The notes below the pieces were generated by a model. The model was not told where the DNA came from. It did no database searches and was given only the letters and a program-made list of their open reading frames with translations. This document shows, piece after piece, positions 11,303 to 22,023 of a stretch of DNA of 64,000 bases. Made by a program: the position numbers and the translations under genes. Position 1 is the stretch's first letter. The number at the start of each line of letters is the position of its first letter. Location: positions 25,752,885 through 25,816,884 of the forward strand of contig CM055093.1 of assembly GCA_029204225.1 (NCBI GenBank), given 5' to 3'. Source of the DNA: Diphasiastrum complanatum. Lineage: Eukaryota > Streptophyta > Lycopodiopsida > Lycopodiales > Lycopodiaceae.

Positions 11303-12784
11303 ATGGGAGAGGATATGGAGTCAATTGCTAAACATAGCACATGGGACTTAGTAGAACCATTAGTTGGCAAGAAACCCATTGGTTGCAAATGGGTATATAG
11401 GACTAATTACCATGCAGATGGAAGTATAGCAAAGCACAAGGCAAGATTGGTGATCAAAGGGTATGCACAAAGTAAAGGCATCGACTATGAGGAGACCTTT
11501 GTGCCGGTTTGTAAGTGGAATACTCTACGTCTACTTGTTGCTTTAGCTTCACATTTTGGTTGGCCTTTGCATCAGATGGATGTGAAATTTGCTTTTCTAA
11601 ATGGTGAGTTAAAAGAAGAAGTGTTCATGGATCAACCTGAAGGCTTTGTAGCGAAGGGACAGGAAAATAAAGTATGTCGCTTGAAGAAAGCACTTTAGGG
11701 TCTTAAACATGCACCATGTGCGTGGTATAGCAGGATTGATGCCTACTTTCGTTCAAAGGGGATGGTGAGAACACATTTTGATCCAAATCTATATGTCTTA
11801 TGCTTTGATGGTATGGTTGCTTTGATTGCTCTTTACGTTGATGACTTGATTATTATGGGAAATAATCAAGAGATGATAGACATGATCAAGAAAGACCTCA
11901 TGGAACAATTTGAGATGACAAATCTCAGTCTGATGCATTATTGCCTTGGAGTAGAGGTGTGGCAAAAAGGACATGAAGTGGGTTTAACACAGGTGAAGTA
12001 TGTCAAAGAGTTGCTACACAGGTATAGGTTGCAGGATTGCAAACCAGTGAATACTCCTATTGAACCAAGTAAAAAGCTTTCTGAGTTTGATGAGTCATAG
12101 TCATTTGATGCTACACTGTATAGACAGTTAGTAGGAAGCTTGATTTACCTTACCACAACTAGACCAAATATATGCTATGTTGTTGGCATTGTAAGTCAGT
12201 TTATGGCAGCACCTACGGAAACGCATTGGAAGACAACTAAACACATTTTGTGTTATGTGAAAGGCATTTCATATTATGGCTTGATTTACAGGAAGCATGA
12301 TGGTTTACCTGAGTTGTGTGGCTATGTGGATGCAGATTGGGGAGGTGACTATGATGATCGTAGATCCACCACAGGGTATGTATTCCAGTTTTGTGGTAGT
12401 TGCTTTTCCTGGTCTAGTAAGAAGCAAAGTACAATTGCTCTATCCACCACAGAAGCAGAGTATAAGGCAATGTGTAGTGCAGCACAAGAAGCTATATGGT
12501 TGAGACAAATCTTGAAAGAAGTTGGCATGAAGCAGAAAAATCCCACGACTTTACATAGCGACAGTCAGAGTGGCATTCAGCTAGCAAAGAATCCAGTGTT
12601 CCATGCGAGAACTAAACACATTGAGATTTAGTATCACTTTATACGTTAGAGGTTGCTGAGTCGTGAGATTCATGTTGTTCATTGTAGCACAGAAGAACAA
12701 CTAGCTGATATTTTCACTAAGCCACTTGTTGGAGAAAAGTTTGATAAGTTTAGATCAAAGCTTTTTGTACTTAAAGTTTGTTAA
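11303..12784 (+). pseudogene. copia reverse transcriptase and RNase H
   Basis: The reverse transcriptase starts with GCKWVYRTNYHADGS, KARLVIKGYAQ and HQMDVKFAFLNGELKEEV. The catalytic YVDDLIIMG is near 11836. RNase H shows CGYVDADWGGDYDDRRSTTG and STTEAEYKAMCSAAQEAIWL. The tail reads EEQLADIFTKPL and ends with TAA at 12782-12784. In-frame TAG codons at 11696, 12098 and 12629, plus TAG at 12647-12649, would each truncate the protein. Apart from these stops the frame is fairly well kept. Confidence 0.87.
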
Positions 12785-12847
12785 CTTTAAAGCTATGTAT
12801 ATGACTGTATTAAAAAACAAAAGTAGACTCTACTTTAAGGGAGAGAG

Positions 12848-13110
12848 TTAAAATTAAAGTAGAATAACTGTGCTACTGTATTGTGGGTCCTATCAATGGA
12901 TAAGGATCAGTTGACCTCGCCACAAGGCAAGTCGACAGGACACACGTCCCGGCAACGGCAACCTGGGTCATGCATGGGTTGCCTGAGTGAACAACTATAT
13001 GTATAGTGTAATTTCATTTTGAGAAATACAGTTGCTATGTGAGCTTGCAGTGGAGAGTGTTTGCTATCTGTATTACTATGTAGCATGATCTGTGTTCCTG
13101 TGCAAAGCAA
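12848..13110 (+). repeat. probable 3' LTR of copia element 1
   Basis: It follows the purine tract AAGGGAGAGAG directly. It contains ACTATATGTATAG, a TATA-like sequence. The start lacks a clean TGT and the end could not be placed. No matching 5' LTR exists in the window, so neither identity nor target duplication can be used. Confidence 0.45.
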
Positions 13111-13141
13111 ATTCTAAGTCCATCTTCTTCATCAAAGTCAA

Positions 13142-13770
13142 CTAGCATATCTTCCTTAGAATCCGTTGTAATATTGACAGAAAACCTTGTAAGTCAGCTT
13201 TTCTTTGTTGATGACGAGTAGAGGATGATGATTTTTCCATTAATCCAAGTTGTTCTTTCAATATAGATATAGTTGACTTTCTTAGATGATTGGTCATTGT
13301 TAACTCAAAATTAAACGCCAAAACATCTAGATCTTGTAAATTCAAATCGTCGACTCTTGGTTGATTTTTTGACAATCTCTTTCTCTTGCCCTTTGGATCT
13401 ACTTGCAACATTTCGAGTTCATACCTTCCCCAAGAAGCATTCGTTGAAGTGGTGCACAACCAATGGACACGTAGTACTTTTGTCTGATTGCCACTTTGAA
13501 TAAAACCAAGTACTTTGGCAATCCAAAATGGATGTCCTTAAGGCATTGTTTTCTGAAGCTAGAAGTGCAACAAGGCTTGCAATCTAGATTTCATTCAAAT
13601 TACCGCGCCATTTCATTTTTGTAGCTTTTACACTTTGCCTATTCTTCCTTGAGCCCACACAAATTTCACGTTCCTCACCTTGCACAAGCTGCAAGAAATC
13701 ATTATCTCAAGAAAGATTTGAAGGTTCATCGACAATTGTAGTTGAAATTCCCAAATTATGAGGCCAATGA
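13142..13770 (-). pseudogene. BAH-like or chromatin-reader-like gene relic
   Basis: The minus strand, read from about 13537, gives GHPFWIAKVLGFIQSGNQ, VLRVHWLCTTSTNASWGRY and a basic stretch (DPKGKRKRLSK). It then gives DLNLQDLDVLAFNFELT and a helical end, stopping at 13142. The pattern (small hydrophobic, P-[FY]-W-I-[AG]-K-V, then V-R-V-[HR]-W) resembles BAH or similar chromatin modules. This is a weak, pattern-level match and not a family assignment. Upstream sequence (13540-13770) is coding-like in another frame (EEFHWPHNLG, KMKWRGNLNE) with TGA and TAG stops. Best read as a decayed exon set. Neighbours are the end of copia element 1 and a gag-only copia derivative. Confidence 0.4.
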
Positions 13771-13849
13771 AATTCTTCAGTTGTTGATGCATGTTCGAGA
13801 TTGAGCAAACTGATTTTTTGTTCCTCAAAAAGTCCATCCATCAATGCTG

Positions 13850-14400
13850 TTCAAACTCATCAAAAAAATTATAAGCTGTTTGAATACTTGATTCCAAAAA
13901 AATTAATAAAGCAAATAGATCAATCTCACGATGTTCTCTTTGCGCCTTTTGTTCTTCTAGCATGGACTTCAAGGGAGACAACACAACAAGTTTGATTTGA
14001 GTCGATGAAATGTTAAGCAAAAATCAAACTCCTTCAAGAGGCAGCCATGAAACTGAATTTGAAAATAGTTTTCCCATAATAATATAATGTCTAATTCATT
14101 ACATTTGATTTTAAATTGATGATGGAAGCTAATATCATTAATATTAGCTATGCATCATTCTATTTCATTGGACGCCTTAATATAATCACGAAAATCATAT
14201 GTGTGTATGATTAAAGACATGTTTGGCTTTGGCACATACAATTTGTGAAAGTACTGTACTTTAGGACCATAAATGGATCTACAAAAGATCCACAAGAGTG
14301 ATTGGATGCTTGCTTAACAATCTATCAAAAAACTAGACACAAAAAAATTGATCTAGATTGGCAATTTGACAAACAACAAGCATTAACAATCAAAAGCATT
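13850..14400. other. no gene recognised
   Basis: AT-rich sequence without recognisable coding or terminal structures. Confidence 0.4.
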
Positions 14401-14930
14401 GATAAACATTGAAATCCGAGCCCACACGTGTGTACTACAGGCTGTAGTATGGCCTTCAACCTGAGAAACAAGTAGAAATTGATTTGGTTTCATTTGGATC
14501 ACAAAACTCAATGTACATAGCGAACTAGCTTGAGATTGCCAATGAGCTCCAAAAATTTTCTATCTTCTCACTATGGGAGCTTGGAATACATAGCAAATTC
14601 GACTTCCTTTGTGAAGTTAGGTATATTTCCAGCATGTAATAAGGATGTTAACTCAGCCTTTTTGCCCTAAAATGAAACCCTAGCCTATTTCCTAGAGTTA
14701 TGCTTGGTAGGTAGCTAGTTGGTCAAATTTTCACCTTAAACTTAGGTGTAGGTCCTATAAAGTAGGGATGACCACCAAATAGACATGACCAACTCTCTTG
14801 ACTTGAACTAACCTACATTAGGAGTGGGTTTCCATGTGGCATCTTGGCCTTACATGTGTGTAACCCAATTATACACAATATTTACAAAGTTCTACAGGAC
14901 TAGATTTGCCAACATAGGCTATTTTTCACA
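14400..14930 (-). repeat. probable 3' LTR of a gag-only copia derivative
   Basis: On the minus strand TGTGAAAAATAGCC starts at 14930, right after the purine-rich ATATGAGGAGAAG. Start and position suit a 3' LTR. The distal boundary is a guess. The stretch contains a CCACACGTGTG palindrome near 14422, also found in other LTRs here. Confidence 0.4.
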
Positions 14931-15560
14931 CTTCTCCTCATATCTAGCCTTGGAAACAATAATGTATCTATATACAATTCTAAGACCTGATCTTAACATC
15001 AGAAATGAATCATATTCAGGTTTAGAAGATGACTAATGAGCCCCCTAAGATGAGGACATGATCTATCACCATATCCAAGATAGAGCTTCTTTGATCTTGA
15101 TCTCCTCCAAGATGAATTGAAGAGTCTTGATTCTTCCTTGCACCTTTGCACTTGATTTCTTCCATGTTGAGTGAAGATGCATGAACTTGAAATTTGCTCC
15201 TCCTTGATCTTGATGCTTCTCTTTGAAGTTAATTTGATGTCTCCGTGTCTTGTGAAAATCACATTGATCAAGATCACAAAACATGTACTTGCTACTATTG
15301 CCAAGATTTATCATGCTAGAATGACTAGTCCACAAACCACAATGAAGTGCAAGCCTAGATCTCTTCTTGTATCTAGCTAACTCATGTTCACCTAGATGTT
15401 TATCTTCATTTTCAATCAAGAACTCATAAAGCTCTTGGAGCACCAAGAGTGACTCCATCCTAAACTTCCAAATAGCATAATCTGTACAATCCAATCTCTC
15501 ACTAGCTTCTAGAAGGTATGCTCCAGCAGATCTCATCTTACTAGTGATTTCTACAAACAA
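14931..15560 (-). mobile_element. gag-only copia derivative, minus strand
   Basis: The minus strand encodes a copia gag N-terminus: SAGAYLLEASERLDCTDYAI, MESLLVLQELYEF and RYKKRSRLALH. It closely resembles the gag start of the element at 55858. After about 75 codons the gag homology ends and the sequence passes through about 400 bp of non-pol sequence to a purine tract and LTR-like end. Protease, integrase and reverse transcriptase are absent, so it would depend on enzymes supplied by another element. An internally deleted retroelement explains this arrangement. Confidence 0.55.
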
Positions 15561-17833
15561 GAAATAGATTTGATTGACTTGAAACTCACAAAGGTCTCAC
15601 ACTTGCAGTGTTTCACTCAAATTTGATTTCTAATCCAACAAATGGACTTATAAAGCTCCAGATATAGCGGAACAATCACCAATCTTACCGGCAGTTCAAG
15701 CAGGTCCATCCTCATCAAGGACCACACCTCTATTCAGAAGGCCCATCAGCGTCGAGAACCAAATCTAGACCTTCTTAAAGCAACATCCGCATGAGTCTTC
15801 GCATGGTGGATGGATTCTGAAGTTTAAGACGTCCAAGATAGAGGCCGGCAAAGAGTTGGACAAAATGTCTGCATTGGCAGAGCAGCCGGCAGGGAGAATC
15901 ACTGTTTTTGAGAAAACTCTGAAATCAATTAGGAGTTACGTCGCTAGCCTTCGCCAGTTGCGGGTAGATCCCTATTATGTGCCGATGCCGCGAAGGAATA
16001 AATGGAAAGATTTGGGATTGGCTATGGACAAAATCACCATCCATACGTCCAATTGGCCAATCATCCATCAGCCCTACAGCTAGACCATCTCTGTGGATTT
16101 CCACCGCGCCCAACAAGCCTATCAGCGAGTTTGAGAGAGATTCGAATTTGAACTTTGGGTACATTGAATCTAGACCCAAAAATATTGACAGTTGTCAAAG
16201 CTAAATACCATCTCTCGGAAGATGAGGACAACATTTCTAAGTATGAGTCTAGAAGGAAATAGTATGGCACCCTATCTGTCAGTATACTAATCCACGGGTT
16301 TCCTTACATGCATTCTGAACTATGACATGCTAATAATCTGAGCTCTGGCTCACACATTTGTGGAATCATATCATGATCTTCCATCATTGCTGCCATCATT
16401 GGTAGTGAAGCATTCATCAGAACTGACCATCGTTGACAGAGATGAGAGTGAAGTATTACTATCAATCGATGCTCTAGAAGACAACACACTATCTACGATG
16501 GGTCTGGACTGCCATCATTGCCAGAAGAGAGATTTCTCCTTACCTGTTTGAAGGTTCATACCAATATAATCGGTGAAAGCAAGACAAACTGCCAACGGAA
16601 AGCTGCATTCATGACTAGGCACCTCTTGTGATAAGCTTTATTTTCTCAATCACACTTGAGGTAATGTTTTTTTCTCAAAATTGCTATTTGTATGATGAAT
16701 ATAATCTCAATGAAATGCTTACAATGGTACATGTGCATGCTTTCAATTATGCATGATGAAGCACTGCTAACGGGTTAGACTAAAGGATGAAGGGATGTAA
16801 AGTGATGCATGAAGGGTTGGTAACTGCAATAAATACAATCGGTCTATCTTAGCTTGTATGGGCCTTTGATGTTTAGAAACATGTACTTGTTATCCACTTG
16901 AGTTAACAAGCGTGTAGCTTTGCTGAAGTATGTAGAACGTGATGATATGCATGTTGAAAGTTTGAATCGTATCATTATTAGCATGCTAGTTGTTATGTTC
17001 ATGACCAGTAAGTAGGATTCAGTATACTCCTAGTCTTGGATACACACTACTCTAGTAAATCAAGCTGTTAGTTGTGCCACATCATACTGGATGTGACCCG
17101 AAAGTAACTAATATCCTTGTGAGGCCCAGAATACACTAAATGGAGTTTAGACAAGGTATGAGACAGTGTATGCATGTGTAGAGTTATCAATAGCAATTCT
17201 ATGAATAGTTGGTCCATGCATAGGACTCTATTCTAGGTGAATCTATGTATAGGGAACTTAGGGCTATGCATGGCTATGTGCCCACGTTGCTTTTGGCTCT
17301 ATAAGAAGGGGCCAAACTCACCCTACTCCTCATTGTGATCATGGATTCATTGCCAGGATTTCACTCTACATTCATGCCTCTTGTTCCTTGGCTTGGGGGT
17401 GAAGCTTCTAGAGTTGATTGGTTGCTTCTACTTGTTGGGTGGTTGTTCCATAGTGTGTTTTCCATTGTGTTTTGTCTTGTAAGCAGGATCTTAGGGAGCA
17501 TTACAGGAGTTCTCAAATTTAGAAGGGTCATTTGATACAAGTTTTTTTTTTCCTCGTTGTTTATGTCCATGTGGCCCAATCGGTTTTTGACATAGTGGCT
17601 TCTATGTAACATAACTCGCCTGACCCGAAAAACACAATTCATGTTTGGGAAAATTTGAATTTCCGGTCCGGTAGATTGGAAGCATACTATTGGCTAGCGT
17701 GCATGACGACTGGTTGACTAAACTACTTGGGCTAACCTCAAGTTAAAATTATCTTGGGACTCACAAATAGGTTTGGCGCCTATTATACTCTGGACTCTCA
17801 TATTGACAAGTTCAAACGTGAACTCTTCAAGTT
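15561..17833. other. no gene recognised; possible LTR-like stretch
   Basis: Two short ORFs at 15856-16204 match nothing I recognise. From 17118 (TGTGAGGCCCAG) to about 17560 the sequence looks LTR-like: a TGT start, CTATAAGAAGGGGCC as a TATA-type signal near 17300, and a T-rich end. No partner copy is present, so this stays unproven. The last 190 bp would hold the promoter of the gene starting at 17834. Confidence 0.35.
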
Positions 17834-19186
17834 ATGGCAATGAGAAGGAGACCGAGATCCTTGATATGCTCTGCAATTTTTTATAATGAGAGGGAAGACG
17901 ATGGCACATGGATTGCTCATGAATATCATAAGGCTTCTTGGGTACTGATGCATCCATCAGCAAAAAAGCCTTTTTGCCAAAAGAAAAAGGCCAAGTATAC
18001 ATATAGATCTTATTGGAAAGGGCCAATTATTGATTTCAAAGTTTCTCCAAGAAAACAAACCATTTCAGAGGTGCTTATTCAACATGTTTATATGCATTCA
18101 GAACTTAATGTGGAGGCTGTAAATCCACATGATTTTCGAAAGTGTAATTGTGAGTATCTTAATTTTTTGGATTGCTTGTCATTTTTAAAACGTAATCGTA
18201 TTTATGAATCAGAGCTTATAATGATTTTGTATTGCAGATCTATATCCTTCAAATATACATGAATGGGAACTTGTGGCATCTCTTTCAGGTATTATAGATG
18301 TCATCCATTCAAAAATTGGCAAATTGCAATATAGAGGACGAACGGTAAAAGAACTTGCAGATTTTAAATATTTTTTTTTATATATATTCCAGACACAAAT
18401 GGAGGAATAGAAAAACTAGAGTGTATACCTCTACCTAATCTAAAAGATAACGTGTGGTGGATTGCAGTCAACGACAATACAATAAAATGTTTTCGTTACA
18501 AGCTATATAATGATGTACAAAAGTCACTCAAAACTAGTACTGGATCAAGAAATGTGCACTTAAGTTGGTTTGTTCCAATGTCATTATTTGTCAACTCTTT
18601 TCAAACACGGAGGTGCATTGAACTCCCACATTGTTTGTTTGCAAAAATCTATCAGATGATTTTTTATTCAAATTCATGGACAAAGGTTGGGATATAAGAT
18701 CCACTGCAAATATTGCTTATAGAATCAAACATTCATTCATATCATTTAGATACAGTATAGAAAAGCAAATTCTAAGTATGGTGTTTCATTATCAGAGATG
18801 GAAAGAACCCAATGGTACTTGGGCCCCATTAGATCAAGATCTAGACAACATTGGACACACTAATCGTATTTTGATATCATGGCAAATGGGGATCTACTTA
18901 CTACTATTGAGGTTGAACAGGATTGGACCTTATTCTACATTAGAACGGAACTAACACTTTTACAGCAAGATATCTCCGAATATTTCAGTTTTATATTGGA
19001 TGGAAAATTGGTATGTCAAATTTATGAATTTGTATATTAATTTGTATTCATTATCCTTTCTATCAATATTCGGATCACTAACTATAATTTGATTAATGTA
19101 TGTTTGTGCAGATACGTAAAAGACATGAAGAGAAATTCAAATGCAAAGATTTGGGAGGAATTGTTCAGATAATAGAGCAATCATAA
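17834..19186 (+). pseudogene. gene Q: BAH-like N-terminus, multi-exon, frameshifted
   Basis: An ATG at 17834 opens a basic start (MAMRRRPRS). Residues about 50-100 contain WVLMHPSAKKPF, YWKGPIIDF and EVLIQHVYMHSELN. After a plausible intron (donor GTGAGT near 18152, acceptor TTGCAG near 18238) comes HEWELVASLSGIIDVIHSK. The order (regulated loop, strand with YW-x-G-x-I, strand V-x-I-Q-H-x-Y, then ELV-S ... I-x-V) resembles BAH modules, which bind nucleosomes or modified histone tails. This is a pattern match only. Downstream, IEKLECIPLPNLKDNVWWIA and FMDKGWDIRSTANIAYRIKH are coding-like but in two frames. A last exon (acceptor TGTGCAG near 19112) ends with TAA at 19184-19186. Not functional as read. 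Confidence 0.45.
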
Positions 19187-19624
19187 TACAAGATTTGTAA
19201 AAACTCTCATAAGCATCAATATATTTCTCATTTTATGAGAATGTACATGTGCGTCCTGTATTTTACAATGGATGCTTTTACCCCATTGTCTCTATCTTTC
19301 TATATGCCCATAATTATTCACAGGGCATTACATCAAAAATCTATATATCTATTTTATCTATTATTTACAACTCAAAGTAATATAAATTATCTCCACCCTG
19401 TACTAGTGTCAGTTGTGGACTTGATTGTCCTCTCGTATCCGCAGTTGGACTGGGTGTTGCATGAGATAATAAGTTCACCAACATTTGTTGACAAAGCTCA
19501 TATATCTCATTCATTGTAAATGCTCAACATTTATACTGCAAATCCAAAATAACCGAGTCAATTGACTGATCATGAACCAAATCGAAAATAATTTACTTAG
19601 GCCATTCAGTAGTCTATTTACCTT

Positions 19625-20632
19625 TCATATATTAGGAGCCCCAGATTGCATGATGTACCACTCTAAGAAGTCCTGTATATTGCGGATGGAAAACCATCCA
19701 CAACTATGTCCATCATCTTGCTGAGCTGACTTCAATCACAAAACGTATAATAGGTTAGTTGTGCACTCTGTAAAAAACAAATCATATTACCTATCAGATA
19801 CTTGATGAGAAATATTTACTTCTGCATCAACAATCTCCAGGTGGCTATTTACAGTGGCCCCATCCGGCCTTGGCAAAAATGGCAACATTCTGCTGTACAT
19901 CACGTCCATTTCGGCATGGGTAGAGCTCAAGGAATTCATCTTTAAACAGATGGAATTAATGATTCCATCTAAATCTTCCCTAAGGGAGATTGTATGCATA
20001 CTCCAATGCTTACTGGAAACAAGAGATAATTAGTTAAACTGAAGGAATTACAATACCTATTTAAAATATTACTTGAATATATTCTACATAATCACTTACT
20101 TTTGGCAGTATGGAATAATAAAGACTTTGGTCTCCGAGGTTGTATGGAGAAGATACTTCGTCGCCTTAGTTGGACTATGAAGGCTGTGTGCAAAAAAAGA
20201 CAGCACAACTCCAATGTCCTTAGTATCATCGCATTTACACCTATTTACAAAATACATCAAACCAGCCTCCACAACTGGATCTGATATATCTGATGTCTTC
20301 TCTTTCAAGGCATCACAAAAGTCTTTATTTATGTGATTTACATAATTAATTGAACTTAGACAAAAAGAAAATTGACCTCCTAGCTTATCAATCTCTTTGG
20401 CAACATACTCACCAAAAACTATATATCTCTCAGAATCCAAAAATGAATCTTTGGGATCAACAGGAAATCTTACACAAAGATCCTTATAAAAATCACCTAT
20501 TAAACTTATATCTAGATCTGATATTATTTTATCTACAGTAGAGGTCATATCCTCGTTATTGTGGGATGGAATGGAGGGAATGGAAGATGAACTACTTGAA
20601 TAGTTAGGGGTGGTGGGAGGAGAAGAACGCAC
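19625..20632 (-). CDS. Ulp1-like C48-type cysteine protease, three exons, 5' end unclear
   Basis: Exons 20632-20100, 20012-19802 and 19729-19625 join in frame. Donors are AAA|GTAAGT and CAA|GTATCT; acceptors are TTTCCAG and GATTGAAG. The product has about 282 residues. KVFIIPYCQ-NKHW spans exons 1-2 and gives the catalytic His180 in the family's H-W pair. INSI follows at +17, the place of the usual Asp in V-D-S-L, here Asn197. QQDDGHSCGWFSI gives the oxyanion Gln252 and nucleophile Cys258, with the Q-x5-C spacing of yeast Ulp1. Members process SUMO-like proteins; several plant transposons also carry such domains. No ATG opens the frame at 20632 (GTG). The first in-frame ATG is 20548. Coding-like proline- and arginine-rich sequence continues upstream through two stops, so the true N-terminus may be lost. 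The H3-like gene lies 170 bp upstream on the same strand. Confidence 0.72.
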
Positions 20633-20804
20633 TACAAACTAGTGTGATGGTCCAACCAAAGGACGAGAGATGTGAGGGGGGGATGGTGATTCGCTGAGTA
20701 CCACCCTTTGTCTGGCAGGCCTGGTGGGCTTGGTCTGCTTTCTCCTTCTTCATTGAGGAACAGGCCCTCTCTCTGTAGGTGGTGGCCTAGAGGTGAAGCC
20801 ACTC

Positions 20805-21182
20805 TTAAAGACTTGATCGTATCATACTCCTCAGCCTCATGACAAGATGCATGTCCTGAGGCATGAGGGTAACTCTCTTAGCGTGCACTGTGCAAAGCGT
20901 GGAGTCCTCAAAGAATTTGACTTAGGCAGTATGGAGGGCTTCCAGGGCTGTTATGTTCTAGCGAACATCATGTGGGAGTGACCTTGTCACTACTCTCATA
21001 GACCTATAGAGCAGAGCACGGGGAATCAGAAGATTCGTTGTCCTCTGAAGTCTCCTGATATCCCTTAACCATGGTCTTCTGGGCCGACCTACTCTCCTAC
21101 CAGTGCCCACTGCCCTTTGTATAGGAGGGCGAGGAGGCGGGGCAAATGTGGTAAGGCATGCTGTCTGTTTGGTATGGGCCAT
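20805..21182 (-). pseudogene. histone H3-like gene with two internal stops (some CENH3-like residues)
   Basis: The frame from ATG 21182 to TAA 20805 has 125 codons plus stop, near the usual 135 of H3. The tail starts MAHTKQTA, against MARTKQTA in canonical H3. The fold follows: LRDIRRLQRTTNLLIP (alpha-N and alpha-1 region), then SLPHDVR, a TAG, and NITALEALHTA. A TAA is followed by VKFFEDSTLCTVHAKRVTLM and QDMHLVMRL. TNLLIP, DSxLC and RVTLM are features seen in plant centromeric H3, and the TAG sits where CENH3 has Trp, consistent with TGG to TAG. The intact H3-type tail start and short loop 1 fit canonical H3 better. A minus-strand TATA box (GTATAAAAGA, 21440-21431) lies about 250 bp upstream. 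Usual acetylated or methylated lysines beyond K4 are largely gone. Confidence 0.8.
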
Positions 21183-21430
21183 TTCAAGCTAAGGTATCGA
21201 TATGACGTGCCAATGAGAAAGAAAAGTGCATATCCGATAGGGGAGGCGCGTGACGGCGATATGGCAGTTGGCGTATCGCCACGACGCACGGAGGGGAAAG
21301 TTGTACTGGTATGTGAGACTCTGGACGCGTGGTAGCGATATGCATATAGCAAGGAGCGGAATTTAACGAAGAAAGTTGAGGAGAGCTAGGGAACGAAGAA
21401 ATCCGAAACTGAAATATGAGCCGAAAATGT

Positions 21431-21795
21431 TCTTTTATACCTGTAGAACATCCCATCATATTCACACATGTGATGTGACACCTCCCCGCACGTGTGGTCA
21501 CACGTGTCATCACATGGACCTATCACGTGTCAGGACATCAGCCATTCGTACGATCATATGGCTGGCATGCACGTGCGAGGACATGTGTCATGATCTGGGC
21601 CACACACGCGTCATGGGACGACTGCTTCGTACGATCGTACAGTTGGCATACATGTGCAAGCACACATGTTAGGATCTGAAGTGTACACGTGTCATGCCAA
21701 TGATTGGGCCGTCGTTTTCACAGGTGTGGCAATTTTGACGACATGTTTCCAAAACACGTGTACGGTTCAGATGCTCTGAATTAGACTATATATAT
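21431..21795. promoter_or_regulatory. divergent promoter with CACGTG cluster, element A
   Basis: A minus-strand TATA box (GTATAAAAGA, 21431-21440) points to the H3-like gene. A plus-strand TATA run (TATATATAT, 21787-21795) points to P1. Between them lie six CACGTG cores in contexts such as CACACGTGTC, plus several ACATGTG variants. A block with TTCGTACGATC and GGATCTG-type phrases is duplicated (about 21545-21600 and 21628-21690). CACGTG is the G-box bound by plant bZIP and bHLH factors. A transposon subterminal repeat array is an alternative reading. Confidence 0.6.
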
Positions 21796-22023
21796 GGGTG
21801 TCATTTTAGGAATTCAGTTTCGCATATTGAGTCTAGGAAACCGACCTGCTGCTAAATCAGTACATACAATATCGCTAGCACGCGCCCAACAGATCGTTCC
21901 ATAGTAGCGCTGCTCCCCTGGCGCGTAGTATTGATATCCAGCATCATGTAAAGTGTATATTGACATCACACGCCTAGGATTACACTGTTGATTTTCCCTT
22001 GCTGATTGGCGCCTCATATCGAT

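Larger units (their letters stand above)
8757..13110 (+). mobile_element. decayed Ty1/copia element 1, 5'-truncated
   Basis: Domains run in copia order: gag with zinc knuckle, protease, integrase, reverse transcriptase, RNase H, then a purine tract (12836-12847) and a likely 3' LTR. The 5' LTR and the start of gag are missing; the element begins abruptly beside a minus-strand copia tail. Several frameshifts and stop codons are spread over the coding region, so the copy is old and inactive. Confidence 0.85.
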
